Source of the DNA: Tritrichomonas musculus
Taxonomy: Eukaryota > Parabasalia > Tritrichomonadida > Tritrichomonadidae
Direction: 5' to 3'
DNA length: 64,000 nt
Assembly: GCA_039105265.1 (NCBI GenBank)
Contig: JAPFFF010000009.1
Coordinates: 806,001 to 870,000, forward strand
In this document: piece by piece, positions 27,612-36,686 of the stretch
Numbering within the stretch: the first letter of the stretch is position 1
Layout of the letters: every line of letters starts with the position of its first letter
Program-made: the position numbers and the translations under genes
Notes under the pieces: model-generated
Databases searched by the model: none
What the model was told of the DNA's origin: nothing
What the model saw: the letters and a program-made list of their open reading frames with translations, nothing else

Positions 27612-28939
27612 TTTTTTTAATTCATACAATCTTAAATTTATATTTATTTATTTTATATTTTAATAAAAAATAATAATCTTGACAAGACTATCTTGTACAA
27701 TAACCGTTTTAATTATATAAATTCTATCTTGATGTATTTTATGATATTCTATACCAATATGATTCTATATCAGTAAATAAAAAATCAAATTTTGGTGAAT
27801 GCTCATTGTCATTTCTTACTTTTTGAAACTAATCTAAATTCAATTGTTTTCATGATTTATTACATGCCCTTCATGCATTTTCAATTAATATCCAACATAT
27901 TAAGATCTTTCATTTAATTTTCAATAAATTTTTTTTTTTTTGTTTCAAATCTTCGGAAAATATAATTTGTAAATAATTTAAAATTTGATAAGGCCCTGAT
28001 TTAACATCTTGTGATTTCCAAAAGTTGAGCTCAATAAATCAAATTATATTTAACAAATATATTTTAAATAAAGAGATATTTTAAAAAAAGATATCATTAA
28101 GACTTTGCTCTTTCATATAATAGAATCTATTGATTGTATATTTTTTTAAATTTTTTTTTAATATGATTGCAATGAACAAGATTTATTTTGCTTTTTTCAT
28201 TTCCCAAAAATAGCTTTATTTAAGTTTGGAATGCAACTTTTGAAGATTAGCTCAAAAAGTTGCTCCCAAAATTTTTAAATTATAGAAGATACTAATAGAC
28301 CTTGAAAGCGGTACCTACCCGACTCCTTTTGGCAGGTCCTTCTTGGAGAGGGTCATTTTTTACCTGGGTAGGAAAATATCATATTACCTAAAGGTAAAAT
28401 TTACCCGGCCATTTATAAAGATGGTAAATTTTTACTAGACCATTTCTTTAATGATATTATTATTAATCTTGTCATATATTCTATTGATAATATTTGAGAT
28501 GCAATTTGCTTCGATATCAAATGCTTGGATGATATCAATTTAAACTGGAACCAAAAACTCAGTACCACCAAAGTTCTCAAAAAAGTGAAAATTCAAAAGA
28601 AATGAAGAGAAAATAAAATAAAATTGCTTCAAAAAGTGAAAATAATTGGTACTGAGATTTTGGCCGCTTCAAAAAGTTTATAAAAATAAAAAACATATAT
28701 CTTAAATGGGACTATTTAATTTTTTAAACTTTTTTCACATCACAAGTGAGTTTTTTTAAAAAAATTTTTTGAAGGTGAGTTTTTTTTTAAAAAAAAAAAA
28801 AATTCCAAGGTGAGTTTGAGCCATCGTTATTTTCCGCCACACTTTTTCAGAAGGAAACTTTTTGAATAGTAAAATTTAAACTTTTTGATTCAATTCAATG
28901 TATTCATTGAAATTTAAGGTCTTTTTTATTATATTTAAT
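27612..28939. other. Host intergenic region without genes
   Basis: No coding or RNA gene is recognised. Notable parts: GGTAAAATTTACC-type palindromic words at 28390-28440, TTCAAAAAGTGAAAAT words near 28570-28690, and two imperfect direct repeats of GGTGAGTTTTTTTAAAAAA near 28745-28815. Confidence 0.55.
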
Positions 28940-29106
28940 ACGAGTTGCTGAATAATGCGATATACGAACTAATACGATATACGAACTAATGAGAATTACA
29001 GAATAACACGAATTACAGACTAAAGCGATATGCAAACTAATGAGAGTTACAGAATAACACGAATTACAGAATAAAGCGATATGCAAACTAATACAAGTTT
29101 CAGAAT
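28940..29106. repeat. Degenerate tandem repeat, about 50-bp unit
   Basis: Words of the type GCGATATGCAAACTAATGAG and AGTTACAGAATAACACGAAT recur three times with changes. No reading frame is maintained. The array directly precedes the regular 60-bp array. Confidence 0.7.
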
Positions 29107-29141
29107 TATAAGATTTTTACATATTAATAAAATCTACGACA

Positions 29142-29450
29142 TTCTTATTTGTGCCCTTTTTTGCACACAAATAAATCTCGTTGATATTCTCTTTCCTCAA
29201 TTTCTTATTTGTGCCCTTTTTTGCACACAAATAAATCTCGTTGATATTCTCTTTCCTCAATTTCTTATTCGTGCCCTTTTTTGCACACAAATAAATCTCG
29301 TTGATATTCTCTTTCCTCAATTTCTTATTTGTGCCCTTTTTTGCACACAAATAAATCTCGTTGATATTCTCTTTCCTCAATTTCTTATTCGTGCCCTTTT
29401 TTGCACACAAATAAATCTCGTTGATATTCTCTTTCCTCAATTTCTTATTC
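29142..29450. repeat. 60-bp minisatellite, 5.15 copies
   Basis: A 60-bp unit beginning TTCTTATTTGTGCCCTTTTT is repeated five times with almost no change (T/C variation in TTATT[T/C]GTG). Because 60 is a multiple of three and the unit has no stop, both strands show open frames made of 20-residue repeats. I regard these as by-products of the repeat, not genes, because neither has supporting flanks. Confidence 0.92.
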
Positions 29451-29794
29451 ATGCTATTTGTTTTAATGATAATTTTTTAAAATGATAATATTATTTGAAG
29501 ATAGTATTATTATTATTGATTAAATCTAGTTATTCATTCTTGTATTCTTTGTGTTATTGTTTAATATTTATTTTTTGATTTTATTTTAATTAATCAATAT
29601 TTAGATAAAATACTGTTTTGTTACAATTACATTAAATCTTTCATAAATATCTTTTTATTATTAATACCAAATACATATTATAAAAATATTACTTAAGGAT
29701 TTGTTTAATCTTAAAAAAATATGAATGAAGGCTGAAATTAATATTTTCAAATGATTCATTATTATCATTATTATGGTACCAAATTAGAAAACTT
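29451..29794. other. AT-rich host spacer
   Basis: No gene is recognised. The stretch is about 80% A+T with simple ATTATT runs. It separates the minisatellite from the broken minus-strand gene next to the MavC terminus. Confidence 0.5.
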
Positions 29795-30090
29795 TCATGT
29801 TAATGCTTTGCAATTTTTGGTTGTTCGTTTTGATGCTTTGTGGTCAACATTTTTCCTTGGATTCTTGTTCTTAGGACCTGAAATTGGTAGACTACTTGGC
29901 GGACGTAGATCTGAACTACTCTCTGTTTCAACTTCAATTGATGTTAAATCTGATAACATATTTCTCAAAACGGATCGAATTTAAGGCGACCTGTTTGCAA
30001 GTGAGAAGAATTTTCCAAAAATCCCAACTAATGATGAATACGACCAGTCAATATCATCATTATCAATAACTTGTCTTTGAACAATTTGGT
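29795..30090 (-). pseudogene. 3' part of a host gene abutting the MavC terminus, with in-frame TAA
   Basis: Reading leftward from the element border, one frame gives QIVQRQVIDNDDIDWSYSSL and on to FSLANRSP. It is then interrupted by TAA at 29981-29983, continues in the same frame with a Ser/Pro/Lys-rich tail (SSSDLRPPSSLPISGPKNKN and on) and stops at 29795-29797. The beginning is missing and would lie beyond the element insertion. It might be the 3' half of the gene whose 5' part sits at 21668-21787. Family unknown. Confidence 0.42.
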
Positions 30091-30095
30091 AGTGT

Positions 30096-30369
30096 AGTAT
30101 AGGCGGTGTTTCGTACCTCACCACCGCCAATACCCTGTGTCAATTGGTCACGCTATGACACAATTTCCACAGGCTTCTATACTAGGCGTCAGATTTTGTC
30201 TCAGTAACTTGACCAAATATTTACCTTCATAAGTATAATACAATTAAGAACCTAGTAAACATACAAACATCTACTTATCATAGCAAACACAACACCCTCA
30301 TAAGCACAAATACACATCCAATTAAATACACATCATTTGTTTTCTTTTTTTGTTTTTATTCTTGTCCAA
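30096..30369 (+). repeat. Left terminal region of MavC and helicase leader
   Basis: The first 33 nt match the inward-read MavA right end. GACCAAATATTTACC near 30215 corresponds to GGCCAAATACCTAC in MavA. The rest up to the ATG at 30370 has no gene. It ends in a T-rich tract (CATTTGTTTTCTTTTTTTGT), a typical leader in these elements. Confidence 0.6.
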
Positions 30370-30910
30370 ATGACAACCAAGCAATATGTTGACTGGAATG
30401 TGTTTGAGAGCCTTCCCGTTAAATCATATGAGATAACTTATACTAAAAGTGCGGAAGAAGAGATAACCATAGAGAAAGCCATAAAGAAGTTCATCTGCCA
30501 AGCGCCTATTGGTTCAGGTAAATCAACAGCAATAAGGAAATGGATCTATAACACAGTACCTGATAACAAGTTCATACTCATCGTACCTACCATTAACATC
30601 GCTGCGGAGTTCTACTCTAAGTTGTATGTAGCATTAAACAACAATCACCCCGAGAACATAGATGAAATGATAAAGTTATGTGTCAAGGAAGGGGCGTTTA
30701 AAGAGTTTAAGGAAGCCATCAAGTACTTTATACCTGTTGTTATAACTACATTCTCTACCGCATCTAAGTGTCTTGGAGGAATCATAGAGCATTTCTATCA
30801 CCACCAAATAGATTTCAACAGTGAATACACACTCCTTATTGATGAAGCACACCTACTACTAGAACACATATCGTTAATAGAGATCTGTAGAGAGTTTAAT
30901 AAAGTAGGCT
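30370..30910 (+). pseudogene. SF2 DEAH helicase, N-terminal half, cut by MavB
   Basis: The ATG at 30370 is used because the longer frame needs a TTG. Walker A APIGSGKST lies near residue 46-54, motif Ia-like FILIVPTINIAAEF near 75, a motif Ib-like VVITTFSTAS and DEAH box LLIDEAHLLL near 155-164. Coding continues to 30910 and then meets TAG at the first bases of MavB. The other half begins at 53967 in the compatible phase after subtracting one 6-bp TAGGCT copy. Style and size recall origin-binding UL9-like helicases of large DNA viruses (inference). A helicase right after the TIR suggests a role in element replication. Confidence 0.88.
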
Positions 30911-31325
30911 AGAGAGAGTACTATAGACCAGCTGAACGGGCAGATAATTGTAACCCTTTTTGTACCCCCTGATGTTTTAAGTTGACGGTCGCCACTTGAA
31001 CTTGACCAAAAATAACAACAACGAAAAATAGAACTTTCAAAAATTTTTTATTTTTTTATCAGCAATTTATAATGTCAAACCAAGCCGAACAATTAAGCAC
31101 CCTCATTAATAGAATCAACAAAAAGCTAAAAGGTTGGAGACCTGCATTAAAATACATCTATGATAATGATGATGTTGTTGACGGAGTACTAAAAGAGATA
31201 AATCACTTTATTGAACAACTAAAGAAATTCAACGGAGGACCTATTGAATTAATTGCTGAACTTGAAGAACTCATTTATTAGACAATTCATTTAATTCATT
31301 CTCAAGCTGATGAACTTTATTTTTG
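30911..31325 (+). repeat. Left TIR of MavB (415 bp)
   Basis: It starts AGAGAGAGTACTATAG and is complementary to 53549-53961. The first about 160 bp are non-coding. Then comes a T tract with TTTTTTTATCAGC, then a 69-codon gene wholly inside the repeat. Its inner end also covers the last 18 codons of the convergent 31498-31271 gene. Confidence 0.95.
31072..31281 (+). CDS. TIR-encoded 69-aa helical protein, left copy
   Basis: I do not recognise the family. Helical and charged: QAEQLSTLINRINKKLKGWR, a DNDDVVDG turn, and LKEINHFIEQLKKFNGGPIE followed by ELEELIY. It is duplicated at 53593-53802 with a single residue difference (Ile/Leu) because it lies in the inverted repeat. The ATG follows TTTTTTTATCAGCAATTTATA; TTTTTTATCAGC also precedes the KilA-N gene start at 44340, suggesting a common promoter word. 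A gene placed in both TIRs and read inward could act early or at the ends (inference). Confidence 0.6.
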   Translation: MSNQAEQLSTLINRINKKLKGWRPALKYIYDNDDVVDGVLKEINHFIEQLKKFNGGPIELIAELEELIY

Positions 31326-31498
31326 AGGCTGTTGATGTCTTCGATAAGAGACTCACGAACGGCAAGACCATCAGAGCCCAACATTCCTGATTTGATATTG
31401 TTGAGACATTGTTTGTAATCATAACACTTTTCTTTCAATCCTCGTTTGATACGTTTTAATTCTGGTATTTCTTTCTTGTATTCTGTTAGTTCACTCAT
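31271..31498 (-). CDS. Small coiled-coil protein, 75 aa
   Basis: Heptad-rich: LKRIKRGLKEKCYDYKQCLN, then VRESLIEDINSLKNKVHQLE, ending NELNELSNK. Its stop overlaps the stop of the TIR gene by 11 bp (convergent). The 3' end of this gene (KVHQLE to the stop) is part of the left TIR, and a copy of just this piece lies at 53549-53605 in the right TIR without its 5' part. Only 14 bp separate its start from the divergent 31513 gene. Confidence 0.6.
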   Translation of the reverse strand: MSELTEYKKEIPELKRIKRGLKEKCYDYKQCLNNIKSGMLGSDGLAVRESLIEDINSLKNKVHQLENELNELSNK

Positions 31499-31512
31499 TT
31501 AATAACAATTAA

Positions 31513-31746
31513 ATGTCTGCTATTAATCAAATGAGAACCGTTCATGATGATAAACACAAAAACTATTTTGATAGATTACAATTAAAGATGCAAAAGAAGA
31601 GAACAAAAATAAACTCAGCACCAACAGTGAAATGTTATAATGAAAAAGGTAATGTATTTCATGAACCTCCACCAAAAACGACTAAATCATTAAATCATCA
31701 TGATTCACTTAATCATTCGGTGGTTGTCAGGAGCAACAACATTTAA
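31513..31746 (+). CDS. Small basic hypothetical protein, 77 aa
   Basis: The first 40 residues are basic (YFDRLQLKMQKKRTKINSAP), followed by VKCYNEKGNVFHEPPPKTTK and a His/Asn/Val tail. No family is recognised. It starts 14 bp from the divergent 31498 gene, and its 3' end overlaps the convergent 31705 gene by 42 bp, so its last 14 codons may be less constrained. Confidence 0.5.
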   Translation: MSAINQMRTVHDDKHKNYFDRLQLKMQKKRTKINSAPTVKCYNEKGNVFHEPPPKTTKSLNHHDSLNHSVVVRSNNI

Positions 31747-32181
31747 TACATATTCATTAATGACTTTTGATTGCTGGTCAACAACATTTGAAAGCTTATT
31801 GATATGTTCTTCAAGTATTTTATTTTTGTTGTTTAATTGATTGATTTGTTCAGTGAATTCATTCAATGATTCCTTTATCAATGATATATCAGCTTTGATG
31901 TTGTCGTTTTCGAGTGTTTTAGTGATTGTGTTCCCAACTTTCTTCAAATAAATGTCGCCACCACATCGTTTACCGTCTGTACAATTTCGTTTAGTGATTT
32001 TGTATTCATTGCCGTCATTAGTGATGATTTTATAAATCTTGTTCAAATAGTTAGTCGTTTGTGATTTCATTTGCTCGATATTCTTTTGATAGAACAAATT
32101 GAACTCTTCAACTGATTTAAACACTTTTGATTCATTAATGATTTCGTTTATGACTTTAAGTTCATTGATGTTATCATTCAT
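31705..32181 (-). CDS. Coiled-coil protein with Cys-containing middle domain, 158 aa
   Basis: An N-terminal helix (residues 1-45) is followed by a compact middle (YKIITNDGNEYKITKRNCTD, then GKRCGGDIYLKK). A long coiled coil (DISLIKESLNEFTEQINQLN and KILEEHINKLSNVVDQQSKV) leads to a polar end. I do not recognise the family. Trimeric or dimeric coiled coils of this kind are common in virion attachment or scaffold proteins, which is only a suggestion. It is next to the amphipathic protein gene and the capsid gene. Confidence 0.55.
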   Translation of the reverse strand: MNDNINELKVINEIINESKVFKSVEEFNLFYQKNIEQMKSQTTNYLNKIYKIITNDGNEYKITKRNCTDGKRCGGDIYLKKVGNTITKTLENDNIKADISLIKESLNEFTEQINQLNNKNKILEEHINKLSNVVDQQSKVINEYVLNVVAPDNHRMIK

Positions 32182-32217
32182 TTATATTCATATTAAATCA
32201 TTATTTTTCATTGTTTT

Positions 32218-32472
32218 TCATTTGACATCATTCAGTATTGATTTACCAAATTTACCTACTTTGTCGACAGCATTTAAACCTGTATCAATTGCGTCAACCA
32301 CTTGACCAACACCAGGAATGAATTGTGTGATTGGTTTGACTCTGTCCATGATTTGCTTTCCAACATCAACAACTTTCGGAATTGCTTTAACTGCTTTCTG
32401 AGCGAATGATTTGACTTTGCCGCCAATTGATTTAAATGCGTTCTTGATTTTGTTGAATATGCCCACACCCAT
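32218..32472 (-). CDS. Amphipathic membrane-active-type virion protein, 84 aa
   Basis: Almost the whole chain is amphipathic helix with regular Lys: GIFNKIKNAFKSIGGKVKSF, AQKAVKAIPKVVDVGKQIMD, then a hydrophobic PITQFIPGVGQVVDAIDTGL and KVGKFGKSILNDVK. This is the plan of the MavA protein at 16093, in shorter form. Such proteins in adenovirus-like and Polinton particles are thought to act in membrane penetration or the core. It lies divergently from the capsid gene, with 49 bp between starts. Confidence 0.6.
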   Translation of the reverse strand: MGVGIFNKIKNAFKSIGGKVKSFAQKAVKAIPKVVDVGKQIMDRVKPITQFIPGVGQVVDAIDTGLNAVDKVGKFGKSILNDVK

Positions 32473-32521
32473 AATTTAATTAATGATAAAAGTGATTTAT
32501 TTCCTTTTTATTCAATCATAA

Positions 32522-34474
32522 ATGTTATATAGAAACGAGAGAGCTCATAATCTTCGCACTGAAACAGGAAACGTTCTTCATGCATTTGAAGAGATGCGCA
32601 ACATGATTAATGTCAATGACGGTACACGTTCATTTTCATTTAGGACAGTTGATTGTCATGACCAACCAGCTCCATTTCATCAAGGACAATATTCGCAAAT
32701 CAGTTTAACACATCCTGACCACTTCGTCAGTGATATTGATAAAGGTTTCTTAACATTTCACGTTAAATTAGATTTATCATTGAATACAGATATGAGTAAA
32801 TTAAATGAAATCAATGACCTCAACAACTTGTACAAACTGTTTGTTGGTTTCAAATCATCAAACCAGTTGTTTGACAGGTTAGAGATTCTTCATAATAATG
32901 TCAATGTCGGATACCAACAGAATGAATGCATTCGTGAGGGCTTCTTGTATTCTTCAGTTAAACCAGAAGCCGAGAAGAAACGCCGCAGATTCGTTCATTC
33001 ATTGTGGGAAAACATTAGCAACTATTCACAGACACATGCAGGAGCTTATGTTAACTTGAATTCATTTAAGAACACAGGAAGAAGTGAAGTTGAATTTGAT
33101 TTGAATGTTCCTTTTGATGATTTGCTCGCATTACAGGCATTCGACTTATTCCCTAATGGAATCATTGGTGATTTATCAATTCGTTTTCAAGTTAGTCCAG
33201 CTGGTCTTGTTTGAGCAGTATTAGACCCTTACACAGTTGCTGAAGCAAAAGTATTTCTTGAAGATAATGATTCAATATCGATGGAAGAATTAAACAGACT
33301 AAAGGAAATCAAAGCCCGTGGACACCTCAAACATCAATTCACACAAATTGGTAATCAAGCTGTCATCCCAGGACCTGGAGACAATCCAGACCCACCAACA
33401 CCTGAACCTACACCAACGAAATATCAATTGAAGTATGAATTGTTAGACCATTACATACCTGCTTCAACAAATATTCCTGTTACTGACGTTCTTGAAACAT
33501 TTACATTTATGTTCAGCTATACTGATGAAGAGTTTGCAGAGCTCGGAATTGAAAAGACAAATGATAACAAAGTAATTTGCAATAAACATTATCTGAAAGA
33601 ACATCCAAGTGGAATACCTTCATCAAAGCATCCAGCAGGTAATGTTTATATTAATTTTGTTTCTAAATCTGAAGCTAACAAGTTGATGAGCGCTCATTAT
33701 TTAAAACAAACTGCAACACTTACTGTTAATCGAATGACAATCATGTCTTGTAAATCTAACATGCAAGGCTTTGGTGTTTGTGAAGCTACAAGAAAAGGAA
33801 TTGAAGACATTTTGAGACAAGGTTTAATCATTCCTTCACAAAAAGTTGATTATCATGCTTTCCCAATCGCTCCAGCAGCAAACGGAATCAAGTCAACATT
33901 GAATATCCCATTAATCAATGTAACTAATTTATCAATCATGTTTCCAAAGCATCATAATGATTTAACTGTCTTTGAAAATCCAGTTTATCAAAACTGTTTC
34001 TTGAATATTGGTGGAAAGAACTTCCCAGACGAAAACGTTTCAACCATTGGTGCACGATTCTTTGAAAATCAATTAACGGCTGGTGATTTAGATGCAATCA
34101 CTCTTTCATGCACAAAGGAATTTGAAGACTCAATGACAATGCCAAAGAATGACCCGAATGGTAAGAGATACAACAACACAATCAGTGATGCAACATCATT
34201 TGTTTTCAATATTCAAACTGAACGAGCGAGTGCAGGATATTGTTATGACGGCTTGGATTCAGGTTTCGGAAACGTTCAGATACAAGTTAATGGGCAACCA
34301 ATATATACAGGAGATGATGACACATATTTCAATGTTGTTGAGCCAGATGGAACCATTCATCATCCATGCCCGACACAGTTGTTCATCACTCGCGACACCT
34401 ATTTCCATTTATCTCTTGACGGATTGGTTTACGTTGATGATGAAACGCCAAAAGGAAGCCAAGCAAATGAATAA
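32522..34474 (+). pseudogene. Major capsid protein gene with an in-frame TGA
   Basis: One frame of 651 codons, broken only by TGA at 33212-33214. The upstream part (230 codons) has LFDRLEILHNNVNVGYQQNE near 120 and GDLSIRFQVSPAGLV just before the stop. The downstream part (from the same frame; first ATG 33281) continues with beta-rich sequence to a normal stop. The block before the TGA aligns with KIELRLFFSCAGMVCC of the intact MavA capsid protein, and the stop falls at a position where MavA has Cys, so a single-base change is enough. Double jelly-roll assignment is by homology between the elements and context. Readthrough is possible but unproven. Confidence 0.72.
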
Positions 34475-34489
34475 AAATAATGATTTCAA

Positions 34490-34526
34490 TTGAAGGTTAA
34501 AATTACCCCTTTCTATATCCCTTTTT
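34490..34526 (+). promoter_or_regulatory. Repeated 3'-flank motif, copy 1
   Basis: The motif TTGAAGGTTAAAATTACCCC followed by TTT and a (G/C)ATATCCC word lies 15-50 bp after the capsid stop. The same 30-odd bases occur after the PolB stop (45185-45217) and at 43372-43404. Placement behind stops suggests a 3'-end or RNA-processing signal. Confidence 0.45.
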
Positions 34527-34627
34527 ATTTTTCGGTTCTTTGTATTGACTTTCATCAATGAAACAACATTTGAAGGCTTCATTTTAGTCTTTTATTATGA
34601 TTTCAAGCCATTCACGACCTGTCTTTA

Positions 34628-35755
34628 ATGTTTTCACAAATGAATGAATACATCGAAGACACAACGAGTACACGCAGCTACAAGGAATCAATTAATTATC
34701 CTTTCAAATCTAAATACAAATACATCAAAGACACAAACATTAAAACAGACCCCTATATACCAGATTATCAATTGAAAACAGTAAAGAAACTATCAAAACC
34801 TGACTTTTCATTTGAGCCTCACTGTTGGGAAATGGATATAATGTTTGCATTAAACAAAGCTTATCTCGTCCTAATCAATGTAAACACCAAATACTTAATT
34901 GTTGAACCAATTGATTACAAATCTGAGTTGTATGTAATCAAAGTAATTGATAAACTAGTCAATAAAAGGAATATCAGAATAGAAACAATCAAATGTGATG
35001 GTGAAAAGGCTTTCATATCAAATGCATTCAAAAGTTATTGCAACGGTGAAGAGCGATATCAATCAAACAAACCGTCAATTAAATTCAAAGCACCAAACAA
35101 AATAAAGTTAATCATTGATGATTCACCTTTCACAAATTCACATAAATGTGTTGATGCAGTAATCAGAACATTACGAAATGCTTTCGGGCAGTCACAACAA
35201 CGAATGACAAACAATGTATTGATACAACAAATGGTTGAATGGTACAATAACACGCCTCACTCATCTCTTCGTTTATTGAATCCTTTATACATATCATTTG
35301 ATGAAGAAACTGATTTATACCTTGACAAACGGCAATCAAAATACATTTATCTTACACCTCAACAGATGCAAGATGACCGCGACCTTGAATGGCAATACAT
35401 AAGAGCAAAATCAATGCAATTGAAAGAGATTCAACAAAAACAACAATTTAAAGGACTTCTGTCATACAAACCCAAAAATATAATACTCATTCACACCGAT
35501 TACGGAAAAACAGAAAAGAAACATGAAAAGCGAAGAAGAGTGTTCAATGAACTCGCTGAATTCATTTGCTATGAATCAGGAAACGTTAAATGTAAACTAT
35601 TAAATCCTTTACGTCAAACTAACAAAACACGAAAGAATAAAACAATAATAACTGTCCCAATCATGTACACAAAATATGTTTGTTCATCAATAGATGATTT
35701 GAATGATGATTATAAAGTATTCTTTTTGGCTTATAAAACGCAAAATGAAAGCTAA
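34628..35755 (+). CDS. DDE integrase (Maverick INT) of MavB, 375 aa
   Basis: The catalytic core begins at HCWEMDIMFALNKAYLVLIN (first Asp near residue 75), then IETIKCDGEKAF (second Asp near 121), and after a longer than usual spacer NSHKCVDAVIRTLRNAFG, where Asp near 173 takes the place of the third acidic residue. WYNNTPHSSL follows, as in retroviral-type integrases. The C-terminal part is basic. ATG 34628 and ATG 34640 are both possible; TTTTCACAA lies between them and may favour the second. Although homologous in plan to the MavA enzyme, it is very divergent. Confidence 0.88.
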   Translation: MFSQMNEYIEDTTSTRSYKESINYPFKSKYKYIKDTNIKTDPYIPDYQLKTVKKLSKPDFSFEPHCWEMDIMFALNKAYLVLINVNTKYLIVEPIDYKSELYVIKVIDKLVNKRNIRIETIKCDGEKAFISNAFKSYCNGEERYQSNKPSIKFKAPNKIKLIIDDSPFTNSHKCVDAVIRTLRNAFGQSQQRMTNNVLIQQMVEWYNNTPHSSLRLLNPLYISFDEETDLYLDKRQSKYIYLTPQQMQDDRDLEWQYIRAKSMQLKEIQQKQQFKGLLSYKPKNIILIHTDYGKTEKKHEKRRRVFNELAEFICYESGNVKCKLLNPLRQTNKTRKNKTIITVPIMYTKYVCSSIDDLNDDYKVFFLAYKTQNES

Positions 35756-36095
35756 ACAAAACACAACAAAAAGATACTATCACACACAATCAAAAGATTT
35801 TATTCTTCCTGATGATTTCGTTTATAGTCGCAACAAGAAGTACATTGTTGTTCAGTATTGTGGGGCTGTTGTCAATCAACATATTGTTGGTGATTTGATG
35901 GTTCATTCAGATATAGTTGAATTCATGCCTTTCTGCGACCATTTCATAATGCTTGCTAACAGAAGACAAACCAAATACAGAAAATATGAGTGTCTGAACA
36001 ACACAAAAAAAGAATATCATTTATGGTTCACAGACATGAAAGGAAACGTTATTGAACCTGAATCATTTATATTCAGTTGCTTATTAATTTATTGA
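35745..36095 (+). CDS. Putative minor capsid (single jelly-roll, penton-like) protein, 116 aa
   Basis: The ATG at 35745 overlaps the integrase stop by 11 bp. Strand-rich: SKDFILPDDFVYSRNKKYIV, VVQYCGAVV, SDIVEFMPFCDHFIMLANRR and, at the end, LWFTDMKGNVIEPESFIFSC. The end (D-x-x-G-N-x-I-x-x-x-[ST]-F) resembles the last strands of Polinton minor capsid proteins and of the MavA protein at 18595. The FxLPxDFxY start also matches. This is one of the more convincing penton candidates, but still without a profile search. Confidence 0.5.
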   Translation: MKAKQNTTKRYYHTQSKDFILPDDFVYSRNKKYIVVQYCGAVVNQHIVGDLMVHSDIVEFMPFCDHFIMLANRRQTKYRKYECLNNTKKEYHLWFTDMKGNVIEPESFIFSCLLIY

Positions 36096-36102
36096 ATTCA
36101 AA

Positions 36103-36633
36103 ATGAATAACAATCATTCACCTCCAGTGTTTGATGCTTTTTTTGGACCCCCATCATATAAACCACCTGAATACTATCCAAACACACCAAAATTCGTTAA
36201 CATCACTGAAGGACCACCACCAACATGTGATTATTATATTCCTCGCAAATTCAGAAACATAAGAAGCCCACCACCAACATTTAAACAACATCCTGCACTC
36301 GAAAGAAGAGTTCGAATAAGAGAAAAGTTGTTTGAGCAATTGCAAGATGACCCAATATTTGAAGTGTATGCCAAAGAAAAACAAAGACAAGTTGAATCAA
36401 TAAGAGCTAAACAACAAACCAACAGAATCAAATCATCATTCATTCAACAACCAAACCCTCCTTCACCGTCAATGATTTGGAATGATTCGAGGTATTGGAA
36501 TCAATTGAGAAACACCGATGAATCACTTGATAAAACTGAAATCACTCCGTTCGATGCTGATTTGAGTCCTACACGTAGACTCATCACATCCAAACATCGA
36601 AGACCAAAACGCAAAATGAGTGAACAAAAATAA
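36103..36633 (+). CDS. Proline-rich hypothetical protein, 176 aa
   Basis: The N-terminal 65 residues are Pro-rich (PPVFDAFFGPPSYKPPEYYP and RSPPPTFKQHP). A charged helix follows (RRVRIREKLFEQLQDDPIFE to RIK), then a Pro/Ser segment and a basic C-terminus (KHRRPKRKMSEQK). The PPSYKPPEYYP stretch contains PPxY-like motifs of the late-domain type, which in some viruses bind WW domains; here this is only a resemblance. It starts 8 bp after the preceding gene and belongs to a plus-strand run that begins with the capsid gene. Confidence 0.5.
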   Translation: MNNNHSPPVFDAFFGPPSYKPPEYYPNTPKFVNITEGPPPTCDYYIPRKFRNIRSPPPTFKQHPALERRVRIREKLFEQLQDDPIFEVYAKEKQRQVESIRAKQQTNRIKSSFIQQPNPPSPSMIWNDSRYWNQLRNTDESLDKTEITPFDADLSPTRRLITSKHRRPKRKMSEQK

Positions 36634-36686
36634 AAGTAATCAACATGATTCAATGAATATCATTTCATTTATTTTTATTCTCTGAT

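Noticed and set aside
29081-29485. Open frames on both strands across the 60-bp repeat
   Set aside because: They exist only because the repeat length is a multiple of three and lacks stops; there are no conserved flanks or start context.
33212-33214. Alternative genetic code with TGA as a sense codon
   Set aside because: TGA ends several genes here in the normal way (for example 7054 and the 52123 gene), and TAA and TAG are also used as stops; isolated nonsense changes are simpler.
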